Assembly (NCBI RefSeq): GCF_051020955.1
Contig: NC_135027.1
Coordinates: 248,001 to 312,000, forward strand
Length of the DNA: 64,000 nt
DNA from: Megalopta genalis
Taxonomy: Eukaryota; Arthropoda; Insecta; Hymenoptera; Halictidae
Direction of reading: 5' to 3'
Shown: positions 50,578 through 61,897 of the stretch, one piece after another
Layout: every line of letters begins with the position of its first letter
How positions within the stretch are numbered: position 1 is the first letter of the stretch
Made by a program: the position numbers and the translations under genes
The notes under the pieces: model-generated
What the model saw: only the letters and a program-made list of their open reading frames with translations
Database searches by the model: none
Told to the model about the DNA's origin: nothing

Positions 50578-50922
50578 ATAACTTTAAAACATCAACAAAA
50601 TAATATTTGAAACATTAAAGTTGGTTTCATTGAGCTTTGTCATTACAAAAACGATGAAGTACTTATCTTAAAGCTTTAATAATAAGCTTTAATAATAGCT
50701 TTTATATATAGCTTTATATAATAGCTTAATAAAGCTTTAATAATAAATCGCTTTATCCTTATTAAAATAATATGTACATTAATAATATATAATAATAAAT
50801 AATTTTAATAAAGATACGCATTAAAATGGTGCTTCATCGTTTTTGCAATAAGGGCAAAGCTCAACGAAACCAACGATTAATGTTTTAAAAATTATTTCTA
50901 TTTTATAAAGTGTAACTATATT
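50578..50922. mobile_element. Foldback element E (~345 bp, degenerate)
   Basis: The left arm AAACATTAAAGTTGGTTTCA, TTGAGCTTTGTCATTAC and AAAAACGATGAAG pairs with the right arm CTTCATCGTTTTTGCAATAA, GGGCAAAGCTCAACGAAAC and CAACGATTAATGTTT. Outer arms with ATAACTTTAAAA/TATAAAGTGTAACTAT are weaker. The loop is AT-rich with repeated AAGCTTTAATAAT. Ends and target duplication are not clear. Confidence 0.7.
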
Positions 50923-52030
50923 CTTAAAGTAAATAATGATTTTAAAACAAATTCAGATTATTTGTACTCGTTAAAATAAGTACAATATTGTATTTCTGAA
51001 AATTCCCAATCACTGAAAATTCTATAAAAAAAGAACAAGACCAAAATTCTTCCAAGATGTCGAGCATCTCGCGTTGTTCAAACTTTCGTTCCAGAGAGTC
51101 TCGATCTCGTATTGAAAACGCTATCGATTTCTTCTCTCGATATCGTCCTGGTCTTTCCAGACAAAACAATGGAATACCGACACGATTCTCGACCCCAGGC
51201 GGAAGCCCCAGGTGGCGGTATTAACGAAGAATCCTCGCACGAAGAGGGTCGTTAGCGTCGCGCCGTCGTCCGATGCTAATCCCGTCGGCGTCGTTGCCTA
51301 ATTAATCTTGCCCGCTCGCGGCTGCACGTCCAGCCGCGACGCGAAGACTTAGGCGATCGAGCGGACGTTGGATATTGGGCAAGCCGGATCGTGTCGATTT
51401 AACCCTGAAACGGGCGTCCCGGGCTGGAAGGACGGGCCGAACGCGAGAAACCGCCACGGGGGTATCGAACCGGGTCGCTAAATGCGGCCGAAGGTACGGT
51501 GTAGACGTGAAAGCGGTCAGTCCGGCTGCCATGTTACGTAAATCCCAGGAAGAGCGATCGAACGTCGCTCTGTACGGCCGTCGGTGCCGGCCGATAATCG
51601 CGCGGAACAGGGGTTTTCCGTTCTAAAGCCACCGCGGATCGTAGACCTTGTGCCACTTAGCACGGGGGAGCCTCGAAACCTGACAGCAATTCCACCGATA
51701 GGTCGTGACCATTCGAGGAACAATCGGACCTCGGCGATATTCTTGTCGGCCGACCGACGCGCCCCCTTTCCGTAAAGGCCGGCGTCCATTTTCTTCCGGT
51801 GCCACCGTTCTTCGAAGCTGCTTCAAGTTCGCCGGGTGGCTTCGATCGGAGTCGTTTCCTGTTATTTAGGAGATGGGGATGCAGTTGGGGAATTTTCACA
51901 ATGGAGGATATTTGGGATTAATTAATGGAGGTCGTGTTTGATCTTCAGTAATTAATGTTCTTCTTGCATGCGCCATCAAAACGCAGCTTCGAAAATTTGT
52001 CACACGGTAGAATTTCTGTTATCCGAATTA
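50923..52030. other. Intron 1 segment: nothing recognised
   Basis: The CpG-rich part at 51.2-51.9 kb has overlapping short frames on both strands. No supported gene. Confidence 0.5.
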
Positions 52031-52590
52031 AACATTGATAGCTAATTTATTCTTGTTTTCGACAAATTATTAATACAAATGGTGTTACATGAAAAGGCGA
52101 AGAACTTTCAAAATTCGAAAGTCGCTGAAATTTTTGAATCTTGGAGTTATTGACCTTTGAAAAGAACTGCGTTCGCTGTCGAAAAATCGCTATCTTATTT
52201 TCGACAAATTATTAGTACAAATAGTGTAAGATGATAAGATGAAGAAAACCATCAAAATTCGAAAGCCAAAGAAATTCCTAAATCTTGGAGTTATTGACCT
52301 TCGAAAAGAATTGCGTTCGCTGTCGAAAAATCGCTATCTTATTTTCGACAAATTATTAACATAAACAGTGTAAGATGATAAGACGAAGAACCATCAAAAT
52401 TCGAAAGCCAAAGAAATTCTTAAATCTTGGAGTTATTGACCTTCGAAAAGAATTGCGTTCGCTGTCGAAAAATCGCTATCTTATTTTCGACAAATTGTTA
52501 ACATAAACAGTATAAGATGAAAAGGCGAAGAATCATGAAAATTCGAAAGCCTCCGAAATTTTAAAATCTTAGAGTTATTGATCATCAAGG
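52031..52590. repeat. ~142-bp tandem repeat (satellite S), plus orientation
   Basis: The marker GTTCGCTGTCGAAAAATCGC recurs at 52171, 52315 and 52457. Each unit has TATCTTATTTTCGACAAATT, CATCAAAATTCGAAAGCC, GAAATTCTTAAATCTTGG and AGTTATTGACCTTCGAAAAG. A diverged first unit begins near 52040. The array is interrupted at 52591 by foldback B copy 7 and resumes after it. Confidence 0.92.
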
Positions 52591-52809
52591 TACAGTAATG
52601 TCTCCCTAACTGACGCTAAGATTGTCCACAAAAATGGACAATTTGGGAAGAGGAGATACGATTATTCGAGCCTTGTAGCTCGTTTTTATAGTTATTGATA
52701 ATTCGTAACTATAAAAACGAACCGCAAGGCTCGAACAATCGTACCTCCTCTTCCCAAATTGTCGATTTTCGTGGACAACCTGTGCGTCAATTAGAGAGAC
52801 ATTACTGTA
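52591..52809. mobile_element. Foldback element B, copy 7 (inserted in satellite S)
   Basis: 219 bp: TA-CAGTAATGTCTCCCTAACTG to AGAGAGACATTACTG-TA, both arms complete. It is one of the best preserved copies and splits a satellite S unit, so it is younger than the array. Confidence 0.92.
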
Positions 52810-52960
52810 CTGTGTTCGCTATCGAAAAAATAGCAATCTTATTTTCGACAAATTATTAATAGAAACAGTATAAAATGAAAAGCCGAAGAATCATGAAAAT
52901 TCGATAGCCTCCGCAATTTTTAAGCCTTGGGGTTACAGACCTTCGAAGAACTCTGTCCGC
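52810..52960. repeat. Satellite S, final unit after the insertion
   Basis: Begins CTGTGTTCGCTATCGAAAAA and continues with ATCTTATTTTCGACAAATTA, GAAAATTCGATAGCCTCCG and GGGGTTACAGACCTTCGAAG, matching the units left of foldback B copy 7. Confidence 0.85.
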
Positions 52961-53630
52961 TATCGATCTTCAAGCTTCCGTCTCCCTCTCCGATCTCGGC
53001 AATATATTTTACTTACTGTAAAGCATCATTGTCAATTTCAGGGTTGCCAGAGAAAGCGCGCGCGTATTATACGAGAGCGCGTACCAACGAGCATCGCCGG
53101 TTGGCGGTTGTTAATTAAGACAAGGAGAGATGTAACTCTACTAGAAAGCGAATAAATTAGGTAACAAGGGGTATATCGGATGTCAACGGAGGATCGCGAT
53201 ACGATCCAAGATCGTCGAAAACGTCTCGCGACGGGTTCCTTATCGAATTCGACGACGTTTACGTAACAGTTCGCCAACTGCTTCCGAAGACCGTGAATAA
53301 TACGCCGTCATACACGTGATAAATATTCATGCAATTGTTTTAACGCAGATTGCCTTTTTTCCCCGTGTAAATTACACGCTGTTTCCGTCTCAAGAGCAGA
53401 TGGAAAAAAGTTCGAGAAGAACGCGCAGACAAAAATGAGAAAATCATCGACTGCGGAAAAAACTGTTGCATATACAAGAATTATTATCTCTGCGGACAGC
53501 GTGGGGCATCTGTAACGAGCAACAATTACAACTTGGTTTTAGTTTAAAGGGTCAAGTTGTTCGGAGATCTTTGATATGAAATGCGAAACAACTTAATAAA
53601 TTATTTCGAAACGATCTATATACAGTAAAT
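52961..53630. other. Intron 1 segment: nothing recognised
   Basis: Unique-looking spacer between the two arms of the 52-54.5 kb mosaic. Confidence 0.55.
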
Positions 53631-54074
53631 TCTCCTTGATTTACGCTCAGATTGTGCGCAAAAATGGACAATTTGGGAAGAGGAGACGCGATTATATATT
53701 CGAGCCTTGCATCTCGTTTAATAAAATGTATATACTTCAATAGTTTTGTTTAAGTTGGATATGTCAGCGGAAGGTCAATTTAGTGTAAATATGTTCAAAA
53801 ATGTATGAGAAACAAGTTGGAAATATTTGAGACTTGTTATTTCGATCAGGATAACTGGCACAAGATCTTTCCTATTTTTCCTTTATTTCGTATATCAAAT
53901 TTAAACATTCGACGTTCCGAAAATATTTTATTTATCCAGTTGCTGAATGATATGATTTAATTATATTTTAATTATAACTAAACGAGATGCAAGGCTCGAA
54001 CAATCGTGTCTCCTCTTCCCAAATTGTCCATTTTTGTGGGCAATCTTAGCGTCAGTTAGGGAAACATTACTGTA
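53631..54074. mobile_element. Foldback element B, copy 8, split by a ~260-bp insert
   Basis: The left arm runs TA-CAGTAAATTCTCC to GAGCCTTGCATCTCGTTT (to about 53719). The right arm runs AAACGAGATGCAAGGCTCGA to AAACATTACTG-TA (from about 53978). Between them lies AT-rich sequence absent from other copies, which recurs at 54284-54408 and, inverted, at 60095-60397. Confidence 0.85.
53719..53978. repeat. Dispersed repeat R (~260-300 bp), copy 1
   Basis: Contains GATCAGGATAACTGGCACAA, CAAATTTAAACATTCGACG, TTCCGAAAATATTTTATTTA and GAAACAAGTTGGAAATATTT. The edges are approximate, set by resumption of foldback B arms. It has no coding capacity, and no terminal repeat or tail was identified. Confidence 0.75.
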
Positions 54075-54283
54075 CTTTGATGATCAATAACTCTAAGATT
54101 TTTAAATTTCGGAGGCTTTCGAATTTTCATGATTCTTCGCCTTTTCATCTTACACTGTTTATGTTAATAATTTGTCGAAAATAAGATAGCGATTTTTCGA
54201 CAGGGAACGCAATTCTTTTCGAAGGTCAATAACTCCAAGATTTAAGAATTTCTTTGGCTTTCGAATTTTGATAGTTCTTCGTC
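54075..54283. repeat. Satellite S, inverted copies (about 1.5 units)
   Basis: Minus-orientation match to the 52.0-52.6 kb array: GATCAATAACTCTAAGATTT, TTTGTCGAAAATAAGATAGC, GATTTTTCGACAGGGAACGC and GGTCAATAACTCCAAGATTT. It directly abuts the right end of foldback B copy 8, just as the plus-orientation array abuts copy 7. Confidence 0.9.
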
Positions 54284-54491
54284 TTAGTCAGGATAACTAG
54301 CACAAGATCTTTTTTTCCGATATCAAATTTAAACATTCGACGTTCCGAAAATATTTTATTTATCCAGTTGCTGGATAATATGATTTAATTGTATTTTAAT
54401 TACAATTGAACGAGATGCAAGGCTCGAACAATCGTGTCTCCTCTTCCCAAATTCGGTCCATTCTTCTGAGCGCGAATTAGGGAGAAATTCC
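54284..54491. repeat. Duplicated right part of repeat R plus foldback B right arm (copy 9)
   Basis: GTCAGGATAACTAGCACAAG, ACATTCGACGTTCCGAAAAT, TTATCCAGTTGCTGGATAAT and then CGAGATGCAAGGCTCGAACA repeat 53849-54045 in the same order with few changes. It ends GAATTAGGGAGAAATTCC without the terminal CAGTA. Copy 9 of foldback B occupies about 54409-54491. Confidence 0.85.
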
Positions 54492-54978
54492 TTATTAGTC
54501 GTGCATCCTCGGCGAACGATCCCGTTACGTCCCGCTCCTAATGTTTGCATTTCCGGGATTTCACGATCGACAGTTAAGTAATTCGCGAGAAAGATAATGT
54601 TGCGCATCGATTCGCGGAAGCGCCGATCGAGAGAGGGACGCCATTATCGTGTTCGTAACTCGGTCCCGATCCTGAACGCGAAGAGCCCGTGCAATTTCGT
54701 GTATTGAATGGCATTTATGTAACGCGCGAGGATATTCGCACTGTCACGCAATCTTCTGTGCCTTTTCTTAATGATTATCAGTCGGCGCGCGTTTTTATGT
54801 TAACGAGACACGGGTCGAGAATTATGCTAATTCCGCCGGGATTGTCGCGTAACCGGCAGCGAAACTTGCCGATGATGCCAGCAGATGGCTGCTAATGCCG
54901 ACCAAGATCCGCTTCGAGGTGGCCTTTTTTTTCGAAATAATCGAAATATTCCGTCGATTATTATATATATATATATAT
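54492..54978. other. Intron 1 segment: nothing recognised
   Basis: Unique-looking sequence ending in a short (AT)n at 54961-54980. Confidence 0.55.
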
Positions 54979-55240
54979 ATCACGAGACCAATTACTACCA
55001 TTTCGGTTCCTTCGATTTGCCATCGTTGTTAAATCGGTTCTATATATATATTATATTATTTATTATATATTTATTATATATATATAATAATAATATAATA
55101 TAATGATATATATAATATATATATTATTATATTATATATATCATTATATTATATTATTATTATATATATAGTATCATGGAACCGATTTAACAACGACGAC
55201 AAATCGAAGGAACCGAAATGGTAGTAATTGGTCTCGTGAT
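54979..55240. mobile_element. Foldback element F (262-bp hairpin with AT-rich loop)
   Basis: The left arm ATCACGAGACCAATTACTAC, CATTTCGGTTCCTTCGATTT and CGTTGTTAAATCGGTTC pairs with the right arm (55175-55240) over about 65 bp with very few mismatches. The interior is itself a chain of ATATA palindromes. It could be a young foldback element or a hairpin made by inverted duplication. A transcript through it would form a long stem. Confidence 0.8.
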
Positions 55241-55924
55241 CGCTGTGCTATTTGATTTAAAAGTCTGAATATCGAATAAATTATCGGCCGGTCGAGCGAA
55301 CAATTAATTCGTGAATTAATTAAAGGAAAGCAGACTGATCTTGATCTTGTCGCGCCTCTGAGTCGTTTTTCGATTCGACCGCTTTCAGCGACCGGTGGTG
55401 CCATCTCTCAGACCACTGCACGTCTTGTCTTCTTCTTGATTATTTGTCTCATCGGTATGACAGAGGCCGACAAGATGGCGATAAGAACATGTTTGGTCGA
55501 ACATGAAAAGCGGAGGGTCTAAATTATCTTCGGTTACACAGTTTCCCTTTATTGTTGCTTAGATTCCGGGAACGACTCGGAAATAAATTCTTGTCTCCTC
55601 AAAAATAAATTATTTACCCAGGGGTTGAAATACGTTCTCAACCCCCTCCCTCTCCTCATTCATACTGCTCGCGATACCATAAAGAATCAACGAGTGTAAA
55701 TTATTTTTCAGTACAAGACTCTATTACATTGTTTTCAACGCTTCATCCTGCGCGTAATTGCAATTACAGTACATTCACAAAATGTTAAACAAATGAATTA
55801 CGTTACGAATTACGATGCAACTGAATTAAAATTACGAATTCAAAGATAATAAATTAATAGGCGACGAGGGAAGAAAATACGACGAAGAGCGAAATTCTGG
55901 GCTTGTCATGTTTCACGATTTGGC
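55241..55924. other. Intron 1 segment: nothing recognised
   Basis: Unique-looking sequence with no supported feature. Confidence 0.55.
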
Positions 55925-56036
55925 GAATTGTATTTCGATTGCATTGTATTTAAATTGCATTGTATTTAAATCGCATTGTATTTGAATTACACTGTATCTC
56001 AACTGCACTGTATTCGAATCGCATTGTATTTGAATT
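55925..56036. repeat. 16-bp minisatellite, 7 units
   Basis: Seven consecutive 16-bp units of the form GCATTGTATTTAAATT, with variants GAATTGTATTTCGATT, ACACTGTATCTCAACT and GCACTGTATTCGAATC. Confidence 0.92.
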
Positions 56037-57786
56037 ACGCTCGCGATTCAAGTAATTAGCAATCGAATTGACTAAAAGGCTCGAATTACATAATTGAGTT
56101 ACAACGTTGAATTACTATGCAACTGAATCGAAATATAATCGAATTGACCTAAAATTTAATTGAATTATCAAAACTCCGACTATTCATTCTCTCGCATTGT
56201 CTGCTCTGCAGACAAATGGGGGTGACAATTAATTGAAACAAATCTGAAAAAGAAGCAGTAGCCCGATGATTATAGCAAGGCATCGAAGTCTCCGAAAAGC
56301 GCAGCGAGTCCCATAAATCCATGGAAAGTTGCGTTCACGGGAGTTCAAGCCGAGAAAGGCTCTTCCCGATGGTGGAGAGATCGATCGATCGTGGATGCGC
56401 GCGCGATCCTTCGCGGGTTTAAGCTATGGCTGCCCTTTCACCGTGTGCAGTGATAAACCGATCGGGCCACGAGGACGAGTCTATTCGTCGCGTCGTCGCT
56501 TCGACGCACACGCTCGCCGGCCACTTTCACGCGCGATTGCGAGCCACGATGTCGACGCGTACCAATAACCCCGACGGCTCTTGCAAAATTCGTTTGCGCG
56601 TTCGTTGGCCAACTTTTCCCCGAGTTTCCCATCGGCGAATACTGGCCCACCCTTTTCCTTGCGAGATCCTTCGCCGAGATTCAGGGTTACGCATGGAGCA
56701 ACCTTTGCACGCTCGATTATTATTCTCTCGATTATTGCAAATTCTATCACGTGTGTGTGTGTGTGCTGTCATTAAATTATACACTTTCGCATATCGGAGT
56801 ATACAATAAAACGTAATAACTGGACGGTGAATTTTATGCAGCCTCGGAGTGCATCAGAATGCAATAACGTGAAATTCTAAAGCTGTAAATATTTAATTCG
56901 AGTACCTACCAATCAACTTCTAATGCATCTATTATTATGGACTTCGCAAGAAATGGTCGTGGTTAAGCGATATCCTTCATGAGAACCATAACTGTCCAAT
57001 TACTTATTTTATCCACTATTACAGATTACACGAGCGACTATCGAAATAAAAAACGCTTGGGTCTACAACTGAACCAATTAAATCGGATAAACCTAACGAC
57101 GCAGAGCTGAGTAGCAATTAAGCTCCAAAAAAACTGGCGAGAATACGATTTTTTAAATCTTGCGGTACGATGAAAAATGTTGGTTATGGTACACGTGGAC
57201 AACGGTGTACCAGTATCAATGTTTATATTTATGTAACTCACGCAACGTCGATCCGCTTTCTAATAGTTTTTAATGCTTTTTTAATACCGTCTGATAGTCC
57301 CCCACGTAGTTTTTCACGACCTTTAACTTGTTTTTGATTGTTCTCAGTTTGTTTTACGTGCTTTTTAATAGTTACACAACTTTCGATGCAAACAACAATG
57401 ATATTTGTTTTTTAATGTTTAAAATTATTCCCACTATGTTAAAAAATAAGCGCAAACAAATAGGCACGTTTCGAATCCATTAAATAATACAAATGATACT
57501 TCGAATATTTTATTAGTAATTTTCATTCGTTCATAATTATCTTTATTCGTCCACAATTATTTTTATTTGTTCACAATTATTTTGATTCGTATATAATTAT
57601 ATTTTCTACGTTAAAATACGATAAATGAGCTAGTAGGTGCGTTTCAGACACGTTAAGTGAGAAAAATAATTTTGCCCGAAAAAAGCGAAAGCGAAATCGG
57701 GAAAACAACCCATTATGAAATGTTCAATAGACTCCTCGTTTCTCTTTCTATCGATTAAAATCGATTAAAATTCTTAATGACTTGAT
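56037..57786. other. Intron 1 segment: nothing recognised
   Basis: A CpG-rich block at 56.3-56.75 kb has overlapping frames on both strands and a short (GT)n at 56751-56763. The rest is AT-rich. No supported gene. Confidence 0.5.
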
Positions 57787-57978
57787 GCAGTAAATTCTCC
57801 CCAATTTTCCCTGAGCTTTTGCGAGCAAAAATGGACAATATGGGAAGAGAAGATACGATCATTCGAGCCTCGCGGCTCATTTATAAAACAACAATTATAA
57901 AAACGAGGTGCAAGGCTCCTTCTCAAATTCTCCATTTTTGTCTACAAACTGAACAAAAATTAGGGAAAATTTACTGTA
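57787..57978. mobile_element. Foldback element B, copy 10
   Basis: CAGTAAATTCTCCCCAATTT to AGGGAAAATTTACTG-TA, about 192 bp. The left TA is lost (GCAG). The arms contain AATGGACAATATGGGAAGAG and its shortened complement. Confidence 0.83.
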
Positions 57979-60094
57979 GCTACGCGAGCGTTCAATCGAT
58001 CACCGAACAGGAAGCGACTTTTACAAGTGTCACCCTGCGCAAACGTCAACGGTCCACTGTCAAGAACACCCGCAGCTTCGATCTGCTTCATCGGATTCGC
58101 CGAGAGAATCCGAAAGAAACCGGCAGCCAATTGGCCGGACCGATGTTCGCGAATAGACAGCACCCGGTCGAGATAAATCGGCGACGACACCGAGGTTCTC
58201 GCGGAAGAAAGGGAATCGCTAACGGGAGCATCGAGAGCTCGAAGGCGGTCCGACCGGTCGGGAACCGGAATGCGGTTTACCATAAAACGGTGATATGTAT
58301 TCGGGGTGAATTCGTGCCGGTCACGTACCACCGGCAGATTACAAAATCTGTCTGGCCGCCGCGCAAAACACACGCGGGCCTCTTTATGACGCTCAAATTA
58401 CGATCGGCCCGGTAACGAGGAAACAGCGCGCGGCCGCTTTTCTGATTTGCATACCGTTTCCTAATGTTCCCCGCCGTTGCGTCGCCCGCGATACCGCGAG
58501 GAAATCCCGCGTGCAGCTCGTAACGAGCCACGATTCCCAGGACAAATTCTGCTCGTTTGCCTTTCTCGTCGTTAACCGGAAGATGGTAGCTGGCGAAATG
58601 CGATTGGCCGAGCAGCGCTCGGTCAGGGTTCGATCGCGCGGAAACGGTGAGTTCCTTCGATCTTGCACGAGCATCCGTGGGACAATAAGTAAAATATGAT
58701 TGCTGGGGATCACTCGAGTTAGTTGCAAGCTGATAGAGATTCTTGGAATAAATGTTCAAGTTCCCGAGAGAGTTTGATAGAATCTTTCGGATTTATAGAT
58801 TCTGGATCGGGAGTCGTTCGAAATATTAAATTAATTCGTGGGAGAAATGTATCCGAAAATTAATCTACTTTGCTCGCACAGTCAACGATTTAATAATATA
58901 TATTAATAATAATTTTATTCATAATAATATATAATATATATTATTATATAAATATATATTATATTATATTATAATTATAAATATAATTATAAATATAATT
59001 ATAAATATATATTATATTATATAAAAATATATATATTATATAAATATAATTATATTTATAATAATATATATTAGATAGAAATATTTAGCTATTTCAACAA
59101 AGTATTTTTAATCGAGCGATTTTAGCGAAGAAAAGTCTTTGTATTAGACAATTGTTATAGCAAAGCCCTCTGGTGGCCCTTCGCCAAAGCATAGGATTTT
59201 AACGCTAAATTTACGGAGCACAAAAAGATAGCTGTTTTATATTAGTTTATAAGACATTTATATTACGTTATATAATAAGACATTTATTCTGATTTTTAAC
59301 AAACGTCATTGTAACATTTAACGTAAGTAACATATAAATTGAATAAACAACTCATAAATTTATCGTTTCGACATGAATAATCGTAAATCAAAAAATTAGT
59401 GACCAATCATTTTAACGAGTTACGTAAATTTAGTATTAAACATGAAAAGAGGAAACAATCTTCCTTGCTCTAGCTCACGTGTCAGTACTTTCTAATAATA
59501 CATTTGCAAAGATCGTTGAAAGTTTAATTAAAGTAATCGTTTAATTAATATCCATCCAGTTAGAGCTGGCGTATAAAAATTGAAAATTAAGTTTTCCTGA
59601 TTTATATTTATACAGCGAATGTATTAACATCCTTGTTTGCTCTACTAATCCTGGAACAAATTACAGCGGCAAATCGCTCGGACAATTTGGTGTACCGTGT
59701 GTATCTCTCGTTCCTCGATCGTGCTTTCACTTTTTTATTTGGCCATGGTTTCCAGGATTTTCAACGGTTCTATCGACTGTTCATATTTGCTCAGTGGAAT
59801 TTGAATTTAACCATGTACTTTAGATCTCCAAAAATATTTCAGGAACATTGTAAAATCTGTATATTTGCCGAGGCTGATTTCTATAAAACCAATAGTCTTC
59901 TCGCTGGAAGATAATATAAAAATTTGGTATAACTAAAACTTCTAAAAACGTTTGCTCGAAAGTGCTCGAGCAAATTTCTCTCTGAAAAAGTATTCCGCAT
60001 CGGCAGAAATGCCGCCTGGGATAAGAAGCCTAATTACCGACACGTTTAGGGTAATTTTTTGTTCATCGATATATTTTCTGCTGGAATTTTATAT
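57979..60094. other. Intron 1 segment with AT-rich simple sequence at 58.89-59.07 kb
   Basis: A stop-poor CpG-rich block (58.0-58.7 kb) has frames of 111-198 codons on both strands without recognised motifs. It is followed by TATAAT/ATATTA-type simple sequence at about 58890-59072. A 93-codon frame at 59633-59914 is Phe/Leu-rich and unrecognised. Confidence 0.5.
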
Positions 60095-60397
60095 AATTAA
60101 AATATAATTATAATTATGATCAAAATAAAATTAAATCATATTATTCAGTTCTCCAGTTAAACAATTGGATAAATAAAATATTTTCGGTACGTTAAAGGTT
60201 TAAATTTGATGTACGAAATTAACGAAAAATAAAAATAATCTTGTGCCAGTTATTCTGATCGAAATAACAACAAGTCCCAAATATTTCTAATTTGTTTCTC
60301 ATACATTTTTGAATACATTTCCACTAAATTGACTTTCAGCTAACTTATCCAACTTAAACGAAACTATTAAAGTATATCAATTTTATTAAACGCCTGG
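60095..60397. repeat. Dispersed repeat R, copy 2 (inverted relative to 53.7 kb)
   Basis: Reverse-complement match to 53719-53978: TAAATTTGATGTACGAAATT, AATCTTGTGCCAGTTATTCT, GATCGAAATAACAACAAGTC and CAACTTAAACGAAACTATTA, ending ATTTTATTAAACG. No foldback B sequence flanks it here, so R is an independent repeat and not part of foldback B. Confidence 0.8.
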
Positions 60398-60784
60398 CTT
60401 TATTCTACTAATCAAACATTACATTAAAATTTTGTTATATATAAATCTTTGTCGTATCACTGTGATCATCATCAAAAATCAACGAAAGTAACGGTACCGA
60501 AAATAGCACTATACGAAAATAACAGTGATTGAGCCCTTACTCCAGCTGTTTCGTTTATTTTTTCAGTCGTCAAATGGAACGAGTTGCCCAACGATTGCTG
60601 CCGCATGCGATCTACCGCGAAGGAGGCAATCTAGGTGCACTTGGTGGTCTGGCTAGAGGCATTTTAGCCCGCCAAGGTCCGCTGTAAGATCGCTGGGTCA
60701 TTACAGCGGCATAAATGCACGGGATCCGGCCGGTTTCTCTCGACGAAAGTGAAGCAGAAGCGCGCGGGAGAAAACTTCACTCAC
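60398..60784. other. Right end of intron 1
   Basis: Ends at the exon 1 donor (60784-60778). Nothing else is recognised. Confidence 0.6.
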
Positions 60785-60858
60785 CTGGTGAGCGCGTCGC
60801 TCCAGCTGAACATCCTCTTGATCCTCTCCCTGTGCTTCGGGTCGGTCTCGATCTCCAT
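60785..60858 (-). CDS. ABC transporter exon 1 of this window (N-terminal segment)
   Basis: From the ATG at 60858-60856 the frame gives MEIETDPKHRERIKRMFSW and then SDALT, followed by two bases of a Ser codon and a consensus donor GTGAGTG at 60784-60778. The split AG joins the first T of the exon at 7027 to make Ser25, so phase and frame agree with the next exon. The residues are charged and soluble, as expected for the cytosolic leader before the ATP-binding domain. The start is uncertain. The frame stays open 5' of the ATG (PPPEGQQTERDGV), and a plausible acceptor (pyrimidine-rich stretch ending CCTCCAG) sits at about 60888. The exon may therefore extend to 60887 and not be the first coding exon. 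Linking it to the gene across 53.8 kb rests on phase, frame and strand. Confidence 0.75.
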
Positions 60859-60887
60859 CACGCCGTCTCTCTCTGTCTGCTGTCCCT

Positions 60888-61499
60888 CTGGAGGTGGATG
60901 AAAGCCGGAAATCGATCGAGATCTCGTTCCCTTCTCAGAGACGATGCATCGTTTCCTCCGGTTCTCGCCGCTTGGAATACGTCAGCGTGATCCTCGTGCG
61001 CGATTGTCACGCTGTAAAGTCGAACACCGTTTCTTTATGGTTCTCTGGTTCCTCGACGCCGCGGAAGTGGTTTTTCTCTACTCCGGCTTCGCCGGTTTAC
61101 ACGTTAGCCGGCAAATAAAACGACTTATCGAACGCGGCGCCGTACGAAAGTGCCGAGATCGAGCGTCATTACCCGCGGTAAAGCCGCGAGGAGACAGACT
61201 CTCGTCCTCGCGAAACCGAAGGCAAACGGTCTCTACGTGTGTCCAGTGACTGCGCAACATTTCTGACAGACGACCATGCTGGTTAATGATATTGTTCTCT
61301 TTTATTAACGCCATCGCTGTCCGGACGAACGCACGACGTGCCTCCGAGTTCTAGGAAAACAATGATTTGCAGTTCTTCTGCGTGCGGAAGCTCCCCGGTA
61401 ATATGTATTCAAATTTCGCGAGATACCGAGTGCTAATTCATCTTCTAACTACGAAGGTTGCTCGTCCTTTTTTCACGCATCGTTGCGTGATTTAATACG
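60888..61499. other. Sequence 5' of exon 1: nothing recognised
   Basis: Either 5' untranslated/promoter region or another intron, depending on whether the exon starts at the ATG or at an acceptor near 60888. No TATA box or initiator could be assigned. Short overlapping frames only. Confidence 0.45.
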
Positions 61500-61650
61500 T
61501 AAATATTGCTCGAGTAAAATTGTATTCGAAGGATTTGTTTGATGCATCGTTCGAGTGAAATTTTATTCGAAAGATTCGTTTAATGCATCGTTCGAGTAAA
61601 ATTGTATTCGGAGGATTGGTTTGAAATATTTCTCGAACAAAATCGTTTGG
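61500..61650. repeat. ~41-bp minisatellite, about 3-4 units (ATTCGA core)
   Basis: Units such as TGCATCGTTCGAGTGAAATT plus TTATTCGAAAGATTCGTTTAA, progressively diverged on the right. Confidence 0.8.
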
Positions 61651-61690
61651 AGAAATCGTTGTGAGATTAGGACACCGTCTGCAAACGGTC

Positions 61691-61897
61691 TAAGCACAAT
61701 AATGTCTCCCTAACTGACGCTCAGATTGTGCACAAAAATGGACAATTTGGGAAGAGGAGATACGATTATTCGAGCCTTGCAACTGGTTTTTATAGTTGTT
61801 AACAATTCGTAACTATAAAAGGATAATTGTATCTTCTCTTCCGAAATTGTCCATTTTTGTCGTCAATCTGAGCGTCAATTAGAGAGACATTACTGCA
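61691..61897. mobile_element. Foldback element B, copy 11
   Basis: CACAATAATGTCTCCCTAAC to AGAGAGACATTACTGCA, about 207 bp. Both ends are slightly mutated. Arms AATGGACAATTTGGGAAGAG and its complement are present, and the central stem is TTTTTATAGTTGTTAACAAT and its partner. The right centre is shortened. Confidence 0.83.

Noticed and set aside
57819..58415. 198-codon plus frame
   Set aside because: Its first third is foldback B copy 10 and the rest overlaps 111-160-codon minus frames in CpG-rich sequence.
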